A DNA stretch of 64,000 bases from Acidobacteriota bacterium (GTDB lineage Bacteria; Acidobacteriota; Terriglobia; Acidiferrales; UBA7541). This document shows, piece by piece, positions 45,353 through 53,629 of the stretch; positions within the stretch are counted from its first letter, which is position 1, and every line of letters begins with the position of its first letter. The stretch covers positions 124,001-188,000 of the forward strand of contig JAJPIE010000012.1 of the NCBI GenBank assembly GCA_021324935.1, in the 5' to 3' direction. Position numbers and translations under genes: made by a program. The notes under the pieces were generated by a model that saw only the letters and a list, made by a program, of their open reading frames with translations, did not search any database and was not told the DNA's origin.

Positions 45353-47299
45353 GTGAAGTCCTTGGTCTCCATACTCGTGCTCGCCGCCAGCCACTTGGTA
45401 GTTCCTATGGTCCCTTCTCTGGCCGCCGCTCAAAAGCCTGGAGTCACCTCGCATAATTCCCGCATGGGTGCTCCCGATCCTTCCATAAATAGCGCCGATT
45501 TGAGCATCATACTTCGCGATGAGAAGAACGGAGAGCTTACCATCCCTGCAAAGCTTACCTTGCGAAGTTCGAAAGGAGTGGTTCCCGGCACGGCCATCAC
45601 TGTAATCGGGCGTGCCAATTATCGCGGCTTGGTCCTGGACGATTACGAAGTGGACGTTGAAGTCGCCGGACGTCCTAAGGTCCGCACGACCGTCTCACTG
45701 CAAACGGCAGGTGAGGTTCGTTATCTCGATATCACTGTGCCTCTTGGCGATGCCTCCTCGGCCGGCAACGGTCCTCCGATACCGCCGCCCCTTACCCTCC
45801 GTGAGCAAAAGCAAATTACCGCCGGAATCCGTTCGCTTCAGGCGCAGAATATTTCAGCTGCACGCAAACATTTTCGTTCTGCGGCGAAAAGCGCTCCCAA
45901 TAATCCCGACGTGGATTACCTGCTGGGCATAACCGCCACCATAAAGGGAGATATGGTTACCGCGAGACAGTATTTTGAAAACGCTGCCTTTCGCTACCAG
46001 CACGTCCGTTCACTCACAGCCCTTGGCGAGCTTGACCTGGTGGCTGGAAATTTGGCCGCCGCTCAATCGAACCTAGAAAAGGCGCTGCAGGCGGATCCGA
46101 ATAGCTGGCGCGCCGAGCAACTCCTTGCGGCCGTGAACCTTCGGCAACATTCGTACGCAAACGCCGTCCAACATGCCGAACACACGCTCCAATTGGGAAA
46201 GAGCGAGGCCAAGGGAGCGCGGCTGACGCTGGCGGCAGCGCTCTCCGCAACGGGGAATTTTTCGAGGTCAAATCAGGTGCTGAGTGAGCTGCTTCAACAA
46301 AGCCCCAGCGAGGCACAAACGAAAGAGGCCAACCTGATTCTCGATGCCAATCGCAGAGCGCTCGACCCGGTCTATTCGGCCTCGCATCCGCCTCCGGAAT
46401 CCTCGATCGGTGCGACTGAGTTCCCACCAGGCAAGTTGCCGCTCGCGCCAAGCCTTCCAATGCCGTCGGACAATCCCCTGGCGGATCATTTGCGTTGGAC
46501 TCCGCCAAACGTAGACGATATGGTTCCCCCAGTGGAGGCCACGGTTTCCTGTCCCCTAACGCAAATGCTTCAACAAACAGGCAAGCGCGTATTGGAATTG
46601 ACCGAAAATCTGGATCGGTTCTCCGCAACGGAGCAGCTGAAGCACGAAACCCTCAACGAATTCGGCCTGGCCACGCGCACGGAACAGTTGAAGTTCAATT
46701 ACCTGGTGGTTGTCCGTGAGGTGAAGCCGGAAGTTTACGATGTTTCAGAATTCCGCGACGGCAGCAATTCCCTCGATGTCTTTCCCGAACACGTAGCGAC
46801 GCTCGGCACCGTGGCGCTCGTGTTTGTTTTTCATCCGAACTACGCGGGCGATTTCGATTTCCGATGCGAAGGCCAGGCGCATGTAAATGGTCAGCTCGCT
46901 TGGCAAATCCATTTCCAGCAGAGATCCGGTGTGCCATCGCGGCTGCGAAGCTACCGGCTCGGAAACAAATACGAGCGTGTGGGCCTCAAGGGTCGTGCGT
47001 GGATCGCGGCCGACTCCTGGCAAATTCTCAGGATGGAGAGTGATCTTGTGAACCAAGTGCCTCAGCTTAGGCTGAACGCCGAGCATCAGGATATTACGTA
47101 TGGTCCCGTACCCCTGAAGCAGAGGAACCTTGTCCTTTGGTTGCCGCAATCCGCGGAGATTTATCTGGATTTCGACGCTCACCGCATTCATCGACGCCAG
47201 GAATTGAGTAACTTCATTTTCTTTTTGATTGACGACCAGCCAAGCGCGAAACCGCCAAAAGAGGCGGAGAGTTCCCCGGACAGAACTACTTCTCCATGA
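45353..47299 (+). CDS. Exported TPR-containing protein
   Basis: 648 residues from GTG 45353, chosen because a signal peptide follows (SLVSILVLAASHLVVPMVPS, cleavage near LAAAQ); ORF upstream of it is not signal-like. Residues about 80-155 look like a beta domain (AITVIGRANYRGLVLDDYEV), followed by TPRs at about 165-350 (ISAARKHFRSAAKSAPNNPD, AAQSNLEKALQADPNSWRAE). The C-terminal about 250 residues (LKFNYLVVVREVKPEVYDVS ... GLKGRAWIAADSWQILRMES) read like a LolA-ish or outer-membrane-associated beta domain. Divergent from rpsP, convergent with sthA. No family name applied. Confidence 0.72.
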   Translation: MKSLVSILVLAASHLVVPMVPSLAAAQKPGVTSHNSRMGAPDPSINSADLSIILRDEKNGELTIPAKLTLRSSKGVVPGTAITVIGRANYRGLVLDDYEVDVEVAGRPKVRTTVSLQTAGEVRYLDITVPLGDASSAGNGPPIPPPLTLREQKQITAGIRSLQAQNISAARKHFRSAAKSAPNNPDVDYLLGITATIKGDMVTARQYFENAAFRYQHVRSLTALGELDLVAGNLAAAQSNLEKALQADPNSWRAEQLLAAVNLRQHSYANAVQHAEHTLQLGKSEAKGARLTLAAALSATGNFSRSNQVLSELLQQSPSEAQTKEANLILDANRRALDPVYSASHPPPESSIGATEFPPGKLPLAPSLPMPSDNPLADHLRWTPPNVDDMVPPVEATVSCPLTQMLQQTGKRVLELTENLDRFSATEQLKHETLNEFGLATRTEQLKFNYLVVVREVKPEVYDVSEFRDGSNSLDVFPEHVATLGTVALVFVFHPNYAGDFDFRCEGQAHVNGQLAWQIHFQQRSGVPSRLRSYRLGNKYERVGLKGRAWIAADSWQILRMESDLVNQVPQLRLNAEHQDITYGPVPLKQRNLVLWLPQSAEIYLDFDAHRIHRRQELSNFIFFLIDDQPSAKPPKEAESSPDRTTSP

Positions 47300-47326
47300 A
47301 TCCCTTCTGCCAGGATACCGATCGCG

Positions 47327-48709
47327 TCAGGAAAGGCGGTTTAAGCCGTTAAAGGCGGCTGCCTTGTAGCACTCCGCAAGGGTTGGATAATTGAACACCG
47401 TATTGATGAAGTAAGTGATCTTGCCCTTGAGCAGCAACACGGCTTGCCCAATGTGCAGCAATTCCGCGGCATTTTCACCAAAAATGTGGACGCCCAGGAG
47501 GTCCAATGTTTCGCGGTGAAAAAGAATCTTCAGCCGTCCGTCGGTGTGGCCGGAAATCTGTCCGCGCGCAATTTCGCGATAGTAGGCCACACCCACTTCA
47601 TAGGGCACATCGCTTTCGGTAAGCTGCTCCTCTGTCTTTCCGATGAATGAAATCTGAGGAATCGTGTAAATGCCATAGGGATAGCCGGCAGGGTCGGATT
47701 CCAGGGGCAAGCCAAAGGCGCGGGCGGCGGCAATGCGTCCTTGTTCCATCGATACAGAGGCGAGGCTTGGAAAGCCGATCACGTCGCCAACCGCAAAGAT
47801 GTGCGGCTGAACGGTGCGAAAGTCCGTGTCGACCTTAATGCGTCCGCGATCGTCCGCTTCGATTCCCGCCGCCGAAAGGTTTAGTCTGTCGATGTTGCCC
47901 TGGCGACCGACGGCGTAAAGCAGGGCGTCACCCACAATTCGTTTGTTGCTGGCCAGATTCGCGGCCACCTTGCCATCCGGCAGCTCCTCCACACTTTCCA
48001 CCTCTTCGTTGAGTCGCATGGTGGCCCGGCGATCGCGCATGTGATAGCTGAGCGCCTCGACCATTTCCGCATCGGCAAATTCCAGCAGTCTGGGCCGTTT
48101 CTCGACGATGATGACGCGAACTCCCAGCGTGGTCCACATGCAGGCATATTCGACACCAATGACGCCTCCACCCACCACAATCATCGTGCGCGGAATCATC
48201 GGCATGGTCAGGATTTGGTCGCTGTTGATGATATTGCGCCCGTTAATCGGCACCTTTGGATTCGCAGCCGGTTTGGTGCCCGTGGCAATGACCAGGTAGT
48301 CGCCCTCCAACTCGCTGAAACCCGTGCTGTTTTCCACGCGGATGTGGTGTGCGTCGAGAAAAGAAGCCGTGCCGTGAAACAATTCGATGTTATTGCGCCG
48401 GAGCTGGTCTTGAAGGACCGCGGCTTCATTCTCAATCACCCTGTTTACGCGGAAACTCAGATCGTTCATCGTGACGTTTTCTTTGACTTGGTAATTCGCG
48501 CCATAGAAAACCTGATCGTAAAAGCCAGACAAGTGCAGCACCGCTTCCCGCATGGTCTTGCTGGGAATTGTTCCTGAATTGATGCACACCCCTCCGACCA
48601 TGGTCTGTTTTTCCACCACGGCTACCGATTTCCCGATTTTTGCGGCTTGAATGGCGGCGCGCTGACCGCCGGGCCCCGAACCAATCACCACTAAGTCATA
48701 CGGTCGCAT
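47327..48709 (-). CDS. sthA: Soluble (Si-specific) NAD(P)+ transhydrogenase
   Basis: 460 residues from MRPYDLVVIGSGPGGQRAAI at 48709, with AGGA about 9 bases upstream. A flavoprotein disulfide reductase-like fold: FAD site GSGPGGQ, VCINSGTIPSKTMREA where the usual second redox Cys is replaced (typical of SthA, which lacks the CxxxxC disulfide), NAD(P) site VVGGGVIGVEYACMW, and FAD contact IFAVGDVIGFPSLASVSMEQ. Transfers hydride between NADPH and NAD. The start lies 14 bases inside the 3' end of ppk. Confidence 0.92.
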   Translation of the reverse strand: MRPYDLVVIGSGPGGQRAAIQAAKIGKSVAVVEKQTMVGGVCINSGTIPSKTMREAVLHLSGFYDQVFYGANYQVKENVTMNDLSFRVNRVIENEAAVLQDQLRRNNIELFHGTASFLDAHHIRVENSTGFSELEGDYLVIATGTKPAANPKVPINGRNIINSDQILTMPMIPRTMIVVGGGVIGVEYACMWTTLGVRVIIVEKRPRLLEFADAEMVEALSYHMRDRRATMRLNEEVESVEELPDGKVAANLASNKRIVGDALLYAVGRQGNIDRLNLSAAGIEADDRGRIKVDTDFRTVQPHIFAVGDVIGFPSLASVSMEQGRIAAARAFGLPLESDPAGYPYGIYTIPQISFIGKTEEQLTESDVPYEVGVAYYREIARGQISGHTDGRLKILFHRETLDLLGVHIFGENAAELLHIGQAVLLLKGKITYFINTVFNYPTLAECYKAAAFNGLNRLS

Positions 48710-50894
48710 TCGAGGAATCCTGAACTTCTTCGGGGGGCTCCGGGGTCTGAGGGGGAAGGGCTCCTTCCGAAACTCTATTATAGGCGACCTTGGCGGCCAT
48801 CTCACGGGCTTTGCCCGAGCCATTTGTGTCCGCGTGTGCAAGGCGCATCAGATGGTTCTGCACGGAGAAACCTTTGCCATTGTGACCCCGCCGGACGTAG
48901 GTGTACTTACCGTCGGGTCCGAGCGCCCGCGCTTTCAAATTGTCCTCCAGGTACGCGGGCAAAATCTCCTTGCAGATGCGTTGCCGCAAAGTTTCGTCTT
49001 TCAGCGGGTAGAGCACCTCTACTCGTTCGTAGAGATTTCTTGGCATCCAGTCGGCACTGCCCAGATAAATTTCGGGAGTGCCGCCGTTCTCGAAATAAAA
49101 AATGCGGCTGTGCTCCAGAAAGCGGCCCACAATGCTGCGCACTCGAATGCGGCTGCTGATGCCGCGCAGGCCCGGCACCAGCGTACATTGGCCGCGCACG
49201 ATCAGATCGATGTCCACGCCGGCTTGTGAGGCGCGATAAAGCGCGCGCACCACCGGAGGATCCACGATAGCATTGCACTTGGCGATGATTCTGGCCGGAC
49301 GGCCGCGCCGTGCATTTCGTGCTTCACGTTCGATCAGCTTGGTGCAGTTCTTGGCCATGTCTTTGGGAGCTACTAACAATGGCTTGTAATGCGGCTTTTC
49401 CGCATATGCCGTGAGGTAATTGAAAACATCCTGGATCGCGGAAGTGATGGATTCGTCGCAAGTGAGCAGGCTCAGGTCAGAATAAAAGCGCGCCGTCGAG
49501 GGATTGTAATTCCCCGTGCCGAGATGGGCATAGCGGCGAATTTTGCCGTCCGGATCCTGGCGCAGGATCAATGCGAACTTGGCATGCGTCTTCAGACCTA
49601 CCAGGCCGTGAAACACCTGGACGCCGGCATCCTCGAAACTCCGCGCCCATTTGATGTTCGTAGCTTCGTCGAAACTCGCCTTGAGTTCCACGACAACAGT
49701 GATTTCTTTCTTATCCGCCGCTTCCAGCAGGGCCCGCGCAATCGGCGAATCAGAATTCGTGCGGTAGAGGGTCTGCTTCATCGACAACACGCGTGGGTCG
49801 TGCGCGGCGGTTTGCAGGAAATGGACCACCGGATCGTAGGAGTCGTATGGGTGATGCAGAAGCACATCTCCTCTTCGGAGGGTTTCGAAGAGAGAATCTG
49901 CGTCGTGACCGATCTGCACGACCCGTGGCACGAATTTTTCATACTTCAGATCCGGGCGGGGCGTCTCGTCGTACAGATGAAACAACCGCTGCAAATTGAC
50001 AGGGCCGTCAACGCGGAAAACCAGCGATTCATCCAGTTCAAAAGTGGACACCAGATGGCTGACGATGTCCGGATGCGCCCCTGCTTCAATTTCCAGGCGA
50101 ACCGCGTCTCCCTTGCGCCGCTGGGCAACCTGGGAGTCGACTGCATCCAGCAGCGTGCGTGCCTCTTCTTCCTCCAGGTACAGATTGCTATTGCGGGTGA
50201 TGCGGAATGGGGCCGAAGCCAGGATTTCGTAGCCTCGATACAGTTTTTCCGCGTAGGCGGAAATGAGGTCTTGCAAAAATACGAAATGGATCCCGCCATT
50301 ACCCGTGGGCAATCGCAAGAGGCGCGGCAAGGCGCGCGGCACGGTGACCACGCCAAAGAAGGGTTTTTCCATCGAGCGCCGCTTGCGCCGCAGCAAGAAG
50401 GCGATGCTCAGCGCCTTGTTCAGTACATGCGGGAAGGGATGCGTCGGGTCCACGGTCACGGGAGTGAGCATCGGGTAGACGCGCTTTTCATAGAATGTTC
50501 TGGCAAACTGAGCAGCCTTCTGGCTCAGTTGATCCAGAGAGAGAACGCGAATCTGATGTTTGGCGAGCGCGGGCAAAAGTTCGCTGTTCCAGCATTTGTA
50601 CTGCTCCCGCACGAAGCCCTGCATCGCGGAAGTGACCAATTCCAACTCTTCGGTGGGGGTCCGGCCGTCCGGACTCACATCGCGGGAACCATGCTCGATT
50701 TTCTGAAGGAAACTAGAGACGCGGATCTCCACGAATTCGTCAAGATTGTTCGCGGTAATGGCCAGGAATTTCACGCGCTCCAGAAGAGGATTGCTCCGAT
50801 CACGGGCCTCTTCGAGAACCCGTTTGTTGAAGGCAATCCACTGCAAGTGGCGATTCAGGTAAAGTCGCTGGTCATCCAGGGAAACTCGTGCCAT
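48696..50894 (-). CDS. ppk1: Polyphosphate kinase 1
   Basis: 732 residues from MARVSLDDQRLYLNRHLQWI at 50894; GGGAGAGGGT precedes the ATG, whereas the longer frame to 51257 overlaps the divergent promoter region. Family features: FLAITANNLDEFVEIRVSSF, PMLTPVTVDPTHPFPH, HHPYDSYDPVVHFLQTAAHD, the phosphorylated-His loop FHGLVGLKTHAKFALILR, HLGTGNYNPSTARFYSDLSL and RGQCTLVPGLRG. Makes polyphosphate from ATP. sthA follows with a 14-base overlap. Confidence 0.95.
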   Translation of the reverse strand: MARVSLDDQRLYLNRHLQWIAFNKRVLEEARDRSNPLLERVKFLAITANNLDEFVEIRVSSFLQKIEHGSRDVSPDGRTPTEELELVTSAMQGFVREQYKCWNSELLPALAKHQIRVLSLDQLSQKAAQFARTFYEKRVYPMLTPVTVDPTHPFPHVLNKALSIAFLLRRKRRSMEKPFFGVVTVPRALPRLLRLPTGNGGIHFVFLQDLISAYAEKLYRGYEILASAPFRITRNSNLYLEEEEARTLLDAVDSQVAQRRKGDAVRLEIEAGAHPDIVSHLVSTFELDESLVFRVDGPVNLQRLFHLYDETPRPDLKYEKFVPRVVQIGHDADSLFETLRRGDVLLHHPYDSYDPVVHFLQTAAHDPRVLSMKQTLYRTNSDSPIARALLEAADKKEITVVVELKASFDEATNIKWARSFEDAGVQVFHGLVGLKTHAKFALILRQDPDGKIRRYAHLGTGNYNPSTARFYSDLSLLTCDESITSAIQDVFNYLTAYAEKPHYKPLLVAPKDMAKNCTKLIEREARNARRGRPARIIAKCNAIVDPPVVRALYRASQAGVDIDLIVRGQCTLVPGLRGISSRIRVRSIVGRFLEHSRIFYFENGGTPEIYLGSADWMPRNLYERVEVLYPLKDETLRQRICKEILPAYLEDNLKARALGPDGKYTYVRRGHNGKGFSVQNHLMRLAHADTNGSGKAREMAAKVAYNRVSEGALPPQTPEPPEEVQDSSNATV

Positions 50895-50991
50895 ACCCTC
50901 TCCCAGAGCGGCGCGTAAAAGTATCTCATGCGTGTTACCGGCAGATGAATGCCCACTGGATGATATGCTGGTGGGGCCACCGGGGTTACAA

Positions 50992-52149
50992 ATGCTTTCC
51001 AAACGCATGATGCTGCTTGCAACGATTTCACTGGCTTTGGTCTGCCCTTCGCGCGCAACCGAAAATGGGCAGAATGAGCAGGCTAAACAAGCCGACGCCA
51101 TTTGCGCCAGCAAGGTGCATCCCGGCGAGCCGGGCATGGCTGTACTGGTGAAGAAAAATGGCCGCGTGTTGCTCGGAAAGGGATATGGATTGCGGAGGGT
51201 TGGCTCACTTGAATCGATCTCGGCTGATACCAACTTCCGTCTCGCTTCATTCACCAAGCAGTTTACGGCGATGGCGGTGATGCTGCTGATTCAGGATGGC
51301 AAGCTGCAGCTCGGCACCACGCTCGCCGAGACTTTTCCGGAATTCCCCGACTACGGAAAAACTATCACGGTCCGGCACCTGCTGACACACACTTCCGGGC
51401 TTCCAGACTACGAAATGCTCATGGAGCAAGAAGAGAAGGCCCACGGTCCGCGGTGGTCACCGGAGCATCAGATTCAGGACGAAGAGGTATTGACGTTACT
51501 GGAGAAAGTGTACAAAGGGAAATTCGCACCGGGAACCAGTTGGGCTTATAGCAATTCCGGGTACGTGGTACTTGGCTTGATCGTAGCGAAGGTCTCTGGC
51601 GTTTCTTACGGGGAGTTCCTGCAGCAGCGGATCTTCGCGCCGTTAGAGATGAAACACACGCTCGTCTATCAGAATGGAAAGAACGAAATTTCCAACCGCG
51701 CGTATGGTCACAGCCTGGAAAATGACAAGTTCATTTTGAGGGACCAGAGTGCGACTTCAGCGACACTGGGAGACGGCGGAGTTTACTCCAATCTGAATGA
51801 TCTGTCGAAGTGGGACGATGCGCTGGCGAATCACACGCTTCTGTCTGCACAGGAAATGCAGCCGGCATTGACGCCCGTGAAACTGGCCGACGGCAGCGAA
51901 CCGCATTGGCCACAAGAGGCGGACGAAGACAATCAGGCGCCGGGGCAGCCCGTTTCTTATGGTTTTGGCTGGTTTCTGGATCCTTACCAAGGTCACCCGC
52001 GCATGTGGCACAGCGGCAGCACAATGGGCTTTCGCACGGTTATCGAGCACTTCACCGCGGATCATCTGACGATCATAATTCTCTGTAACCGAACGGATCT
52101 CGATCCCCCAACAATGGCGCTCCAAATCGCGGCTCTGTCTCGCGAGTAA
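50992..52149 (+). CDS. Exported beta-lactamase-fold serine hydrolase
   Basis: 385 residues from ATG 50992 (MLSKRMMLLATISLALVCPS), a signal peptide. Class C beta-lactamase/DD-peptidase fold: nucleophile motif ASFTKQFTAMAVMLL (SxxK) near residue 87, YSNSGYVVLGLIVAKVSG (Tyr of YxN) near 191, and WHSGSTMGFRT (HxG-type third motif) near 346. Could be a penicillin-binding peptidase, esterase or amidase; sequence alone does not decide. Divergent from ppk, convergent with ffh. Confidence 0.85.
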   Translation: MLSKRMMLLATISLALVCPSRATENGQNEQAKQADAICASKVHPGEPGMAVLVKKNGRVLLGKGYGLRRVGSLESISADTNFRLASFTKQFTAMAVMLLIQDGKLQLGTTLAETFPEFPDYGKTITVRHLLTHTSGLPDYEMLMEQEEKAHGPRWSPEHQIQDEEVLTLLEKVYKGKFAPGTSWAYSNSGYVVLGLIVAKVSGVSYGEFLQQRIFAPLEMKHTLVYQNGKNEISNRAYGHSLENDKFILRDQSATSATLGDGGVYSNLNDLSKWDDALANHTLLSAQEMQPALTPVKLADGSEPHWPQEADEDNQAPGQPVSYGFGWFLDPYQGHPRMWHSGSTMGFRTVIEHFTADHLTIIILCNRTDLDPPTMALQIAALSRE

Positions 52150-52209
52150 GAACCAGTTTATTCAAAGGGAATGAACTTGGGAGAAAGCTAGCCGCGCGGG
52201 AGGCTTCGC

Positions 52210-53553
52210 TTAGCCGAGCCCCGCGAGTTTGCCGAGGCCCTTGATGCGGGATCGCGCGGCCATGGCGCCGTATTGTTTCATCATCGTGCGCATCTGGAGG
52301 TATTGCTTGATCACCTGATTCACGTCCTGAACAGTGGTGCCGCTGCCCTTGGCGATGCGCCTGCGGCGCTTGCCGTCGATCACATTGTGATCGCGCCGCT
52401 CCGCATTGGTCATCGAGTTTATGATGGCCTCCACCTGTTTGAGCTTCTTTTCGTCGATGGAAGCGTCCTTCGGCAGATTTTGCAGCGGCCCAACTTTTGG
52501 AAGCAAGTCCACAAGCTGTTCCAGCGGCCCCATTTTCCGGATTTGCTTCAGTTGATCGCGAAAATCTTCCAGCGTGAACTCTTCCTTGCGCAACTTGCGT
52601 TCGAGTTCCAGCGCGGTCTTTCGGTCAAACGCCGATTCCGCCTTTTCGATGAGCGACATGATGTCGCCCATGCCCAACACACGGGAAACGATGCGCTCCG
52701 GATAAAAGCCTTCCAAGGCGTCGTATTTCTCACCGAGGCCGACGAACTTCACCGGAGCACCCGAGACTTTGCTGATGGAAAGCGCCGCGCCGCCACGAGC
52801 ATCGCCATCGAGTTTCGTCAAGATCACCCCTGTCAAACCCAAACGCTTGTGAAATTCTCCTGCGGAGCGCACCGCATCTTGCCCGATCATGGCGTCCGCG
52901 ATGAAGAGAATCTCCGTCGGCTGCAGCTCTTTTTTCAGCAACGAGAGCTCGTTCATCAGTTCATCGTCGATATGGAGACGCCCGGCCGTGTCCACGATGA
53001 TTACGTCGCTGGCGGAGAGTTTCGCTTCCTTGATGGCGCCGCGCACGATTTCAAGCGGCTTGTCCGTGCCGGTGGCGGGCCACACGGAAATCCCGATGGA
53101 CTTGGCCACTTGCGAGAGCTGCTCGCGCGCCGCCGGCCGGTAAACGTCAGTGGAAACCACGATGGGCCGGTGGCCATGCTGGGTCAGCCATTTGGCGAGT
53201 TTTCCGGTAGTGGTGGTCTTGCCGGAGCCCTGCAGTCCGACGATCATCCAAACCGAAGGCGGCCGAGAAGCGAAGAGCGGCTTGGCATGCTTGCCGAGAA
53301 GGTTGAGCAATTCGTCGCGGACAATCTTGACCACCTGCTGATCCGGCGAAAGCTGCAGCATCACTTCGGTGCCCAGGGCCTTTTTGCGGATATTGGCGAG
53401 CAGTTCGTCGGCTACGCTGACGGCGACGTCGCCTTCGAGTAGCGCTTCGCGGATCTCCGCCAAGGCCGCGTCCAGGTGCTCTTCGGAGAGCTTTCCCTGT
53501 CCGCGCAGGTTCTTAAAGGTTCTTTGCAACCGTTCTGTCAGGTTCTCAAACAT
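52210..53553 (-). CDS. ffh: Signal recognition particle protein Ffh (SRP54)
   Basis: 447 residues. N domain about 1-85, G domain with GLQGSGKTTTTGKLAKWLTQ near residue 107, DVYRPAAREQL, DTAGRLHIDDELMNEL, TKLDGDARGGAALS, and the methionine-rich M domain at the C-terminus (GKRRRRIAKGSGTTVQDVNQ, then MRTMMKQYGAM). Delivers nascent membrane proteins to FtsY. In many genomes ffh is followed by rpsP; here about 7 kb with four genes lies between it and rpsP. Confidence 0.96.
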   Translation of the reverse strand: MFENLTERLQRTFKNLRGQGKLSEEHLDAALAEIREALLEGDVAVSVADELLANIRKKALGTEVMLQLSPDQQVVKIVRDELLNLLGKHAKPLFASRPPSVWMIVGLQGSGKTTTTGKLAKWLTQHGHRPIVVSTDVYRPAAREQLSQVAKSIGISVWPATGTDKPLEIVRGAIKEAKLSASDVIIVDTAGRLHIDDELMNELSLLKKELQPTEILFIADAMIGQDAVRSAGEFHKRLGLTGVILTKLDGDARGGAALSISKVSGAPVKFVGLGEKYDALEGFYPERIVSRVLGMGDIMSLIEKAESAFDRKTALELERKLRKEEFTLEDFRDQLKQIRKMGPLEQLVDLLPKVGPLQNLPKDASIDEKKLKQVEAIINSMTNAERRDHNVIDGKRRRRIAKGSGTTVQDVNQVIKQYLQMRTMMKQYGAMAARSRIKGLGKLAGLG

Positions 53554-53629
53554 GGCTTTTTTCGCTTATCTGCGCACTTTCATTGTAACAGTCCGAAGCG
53601 CTGCCCTGCACGGAAGTGACCGGTAAGCT

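Noticed and set aside
49389..50918. 509-codon plus-strand ORF opposite ppk1
   Set aside because: The minus strand carries unmistakable polyphosphate kinase motifs throughout; the antisense frame is a composition shadow.
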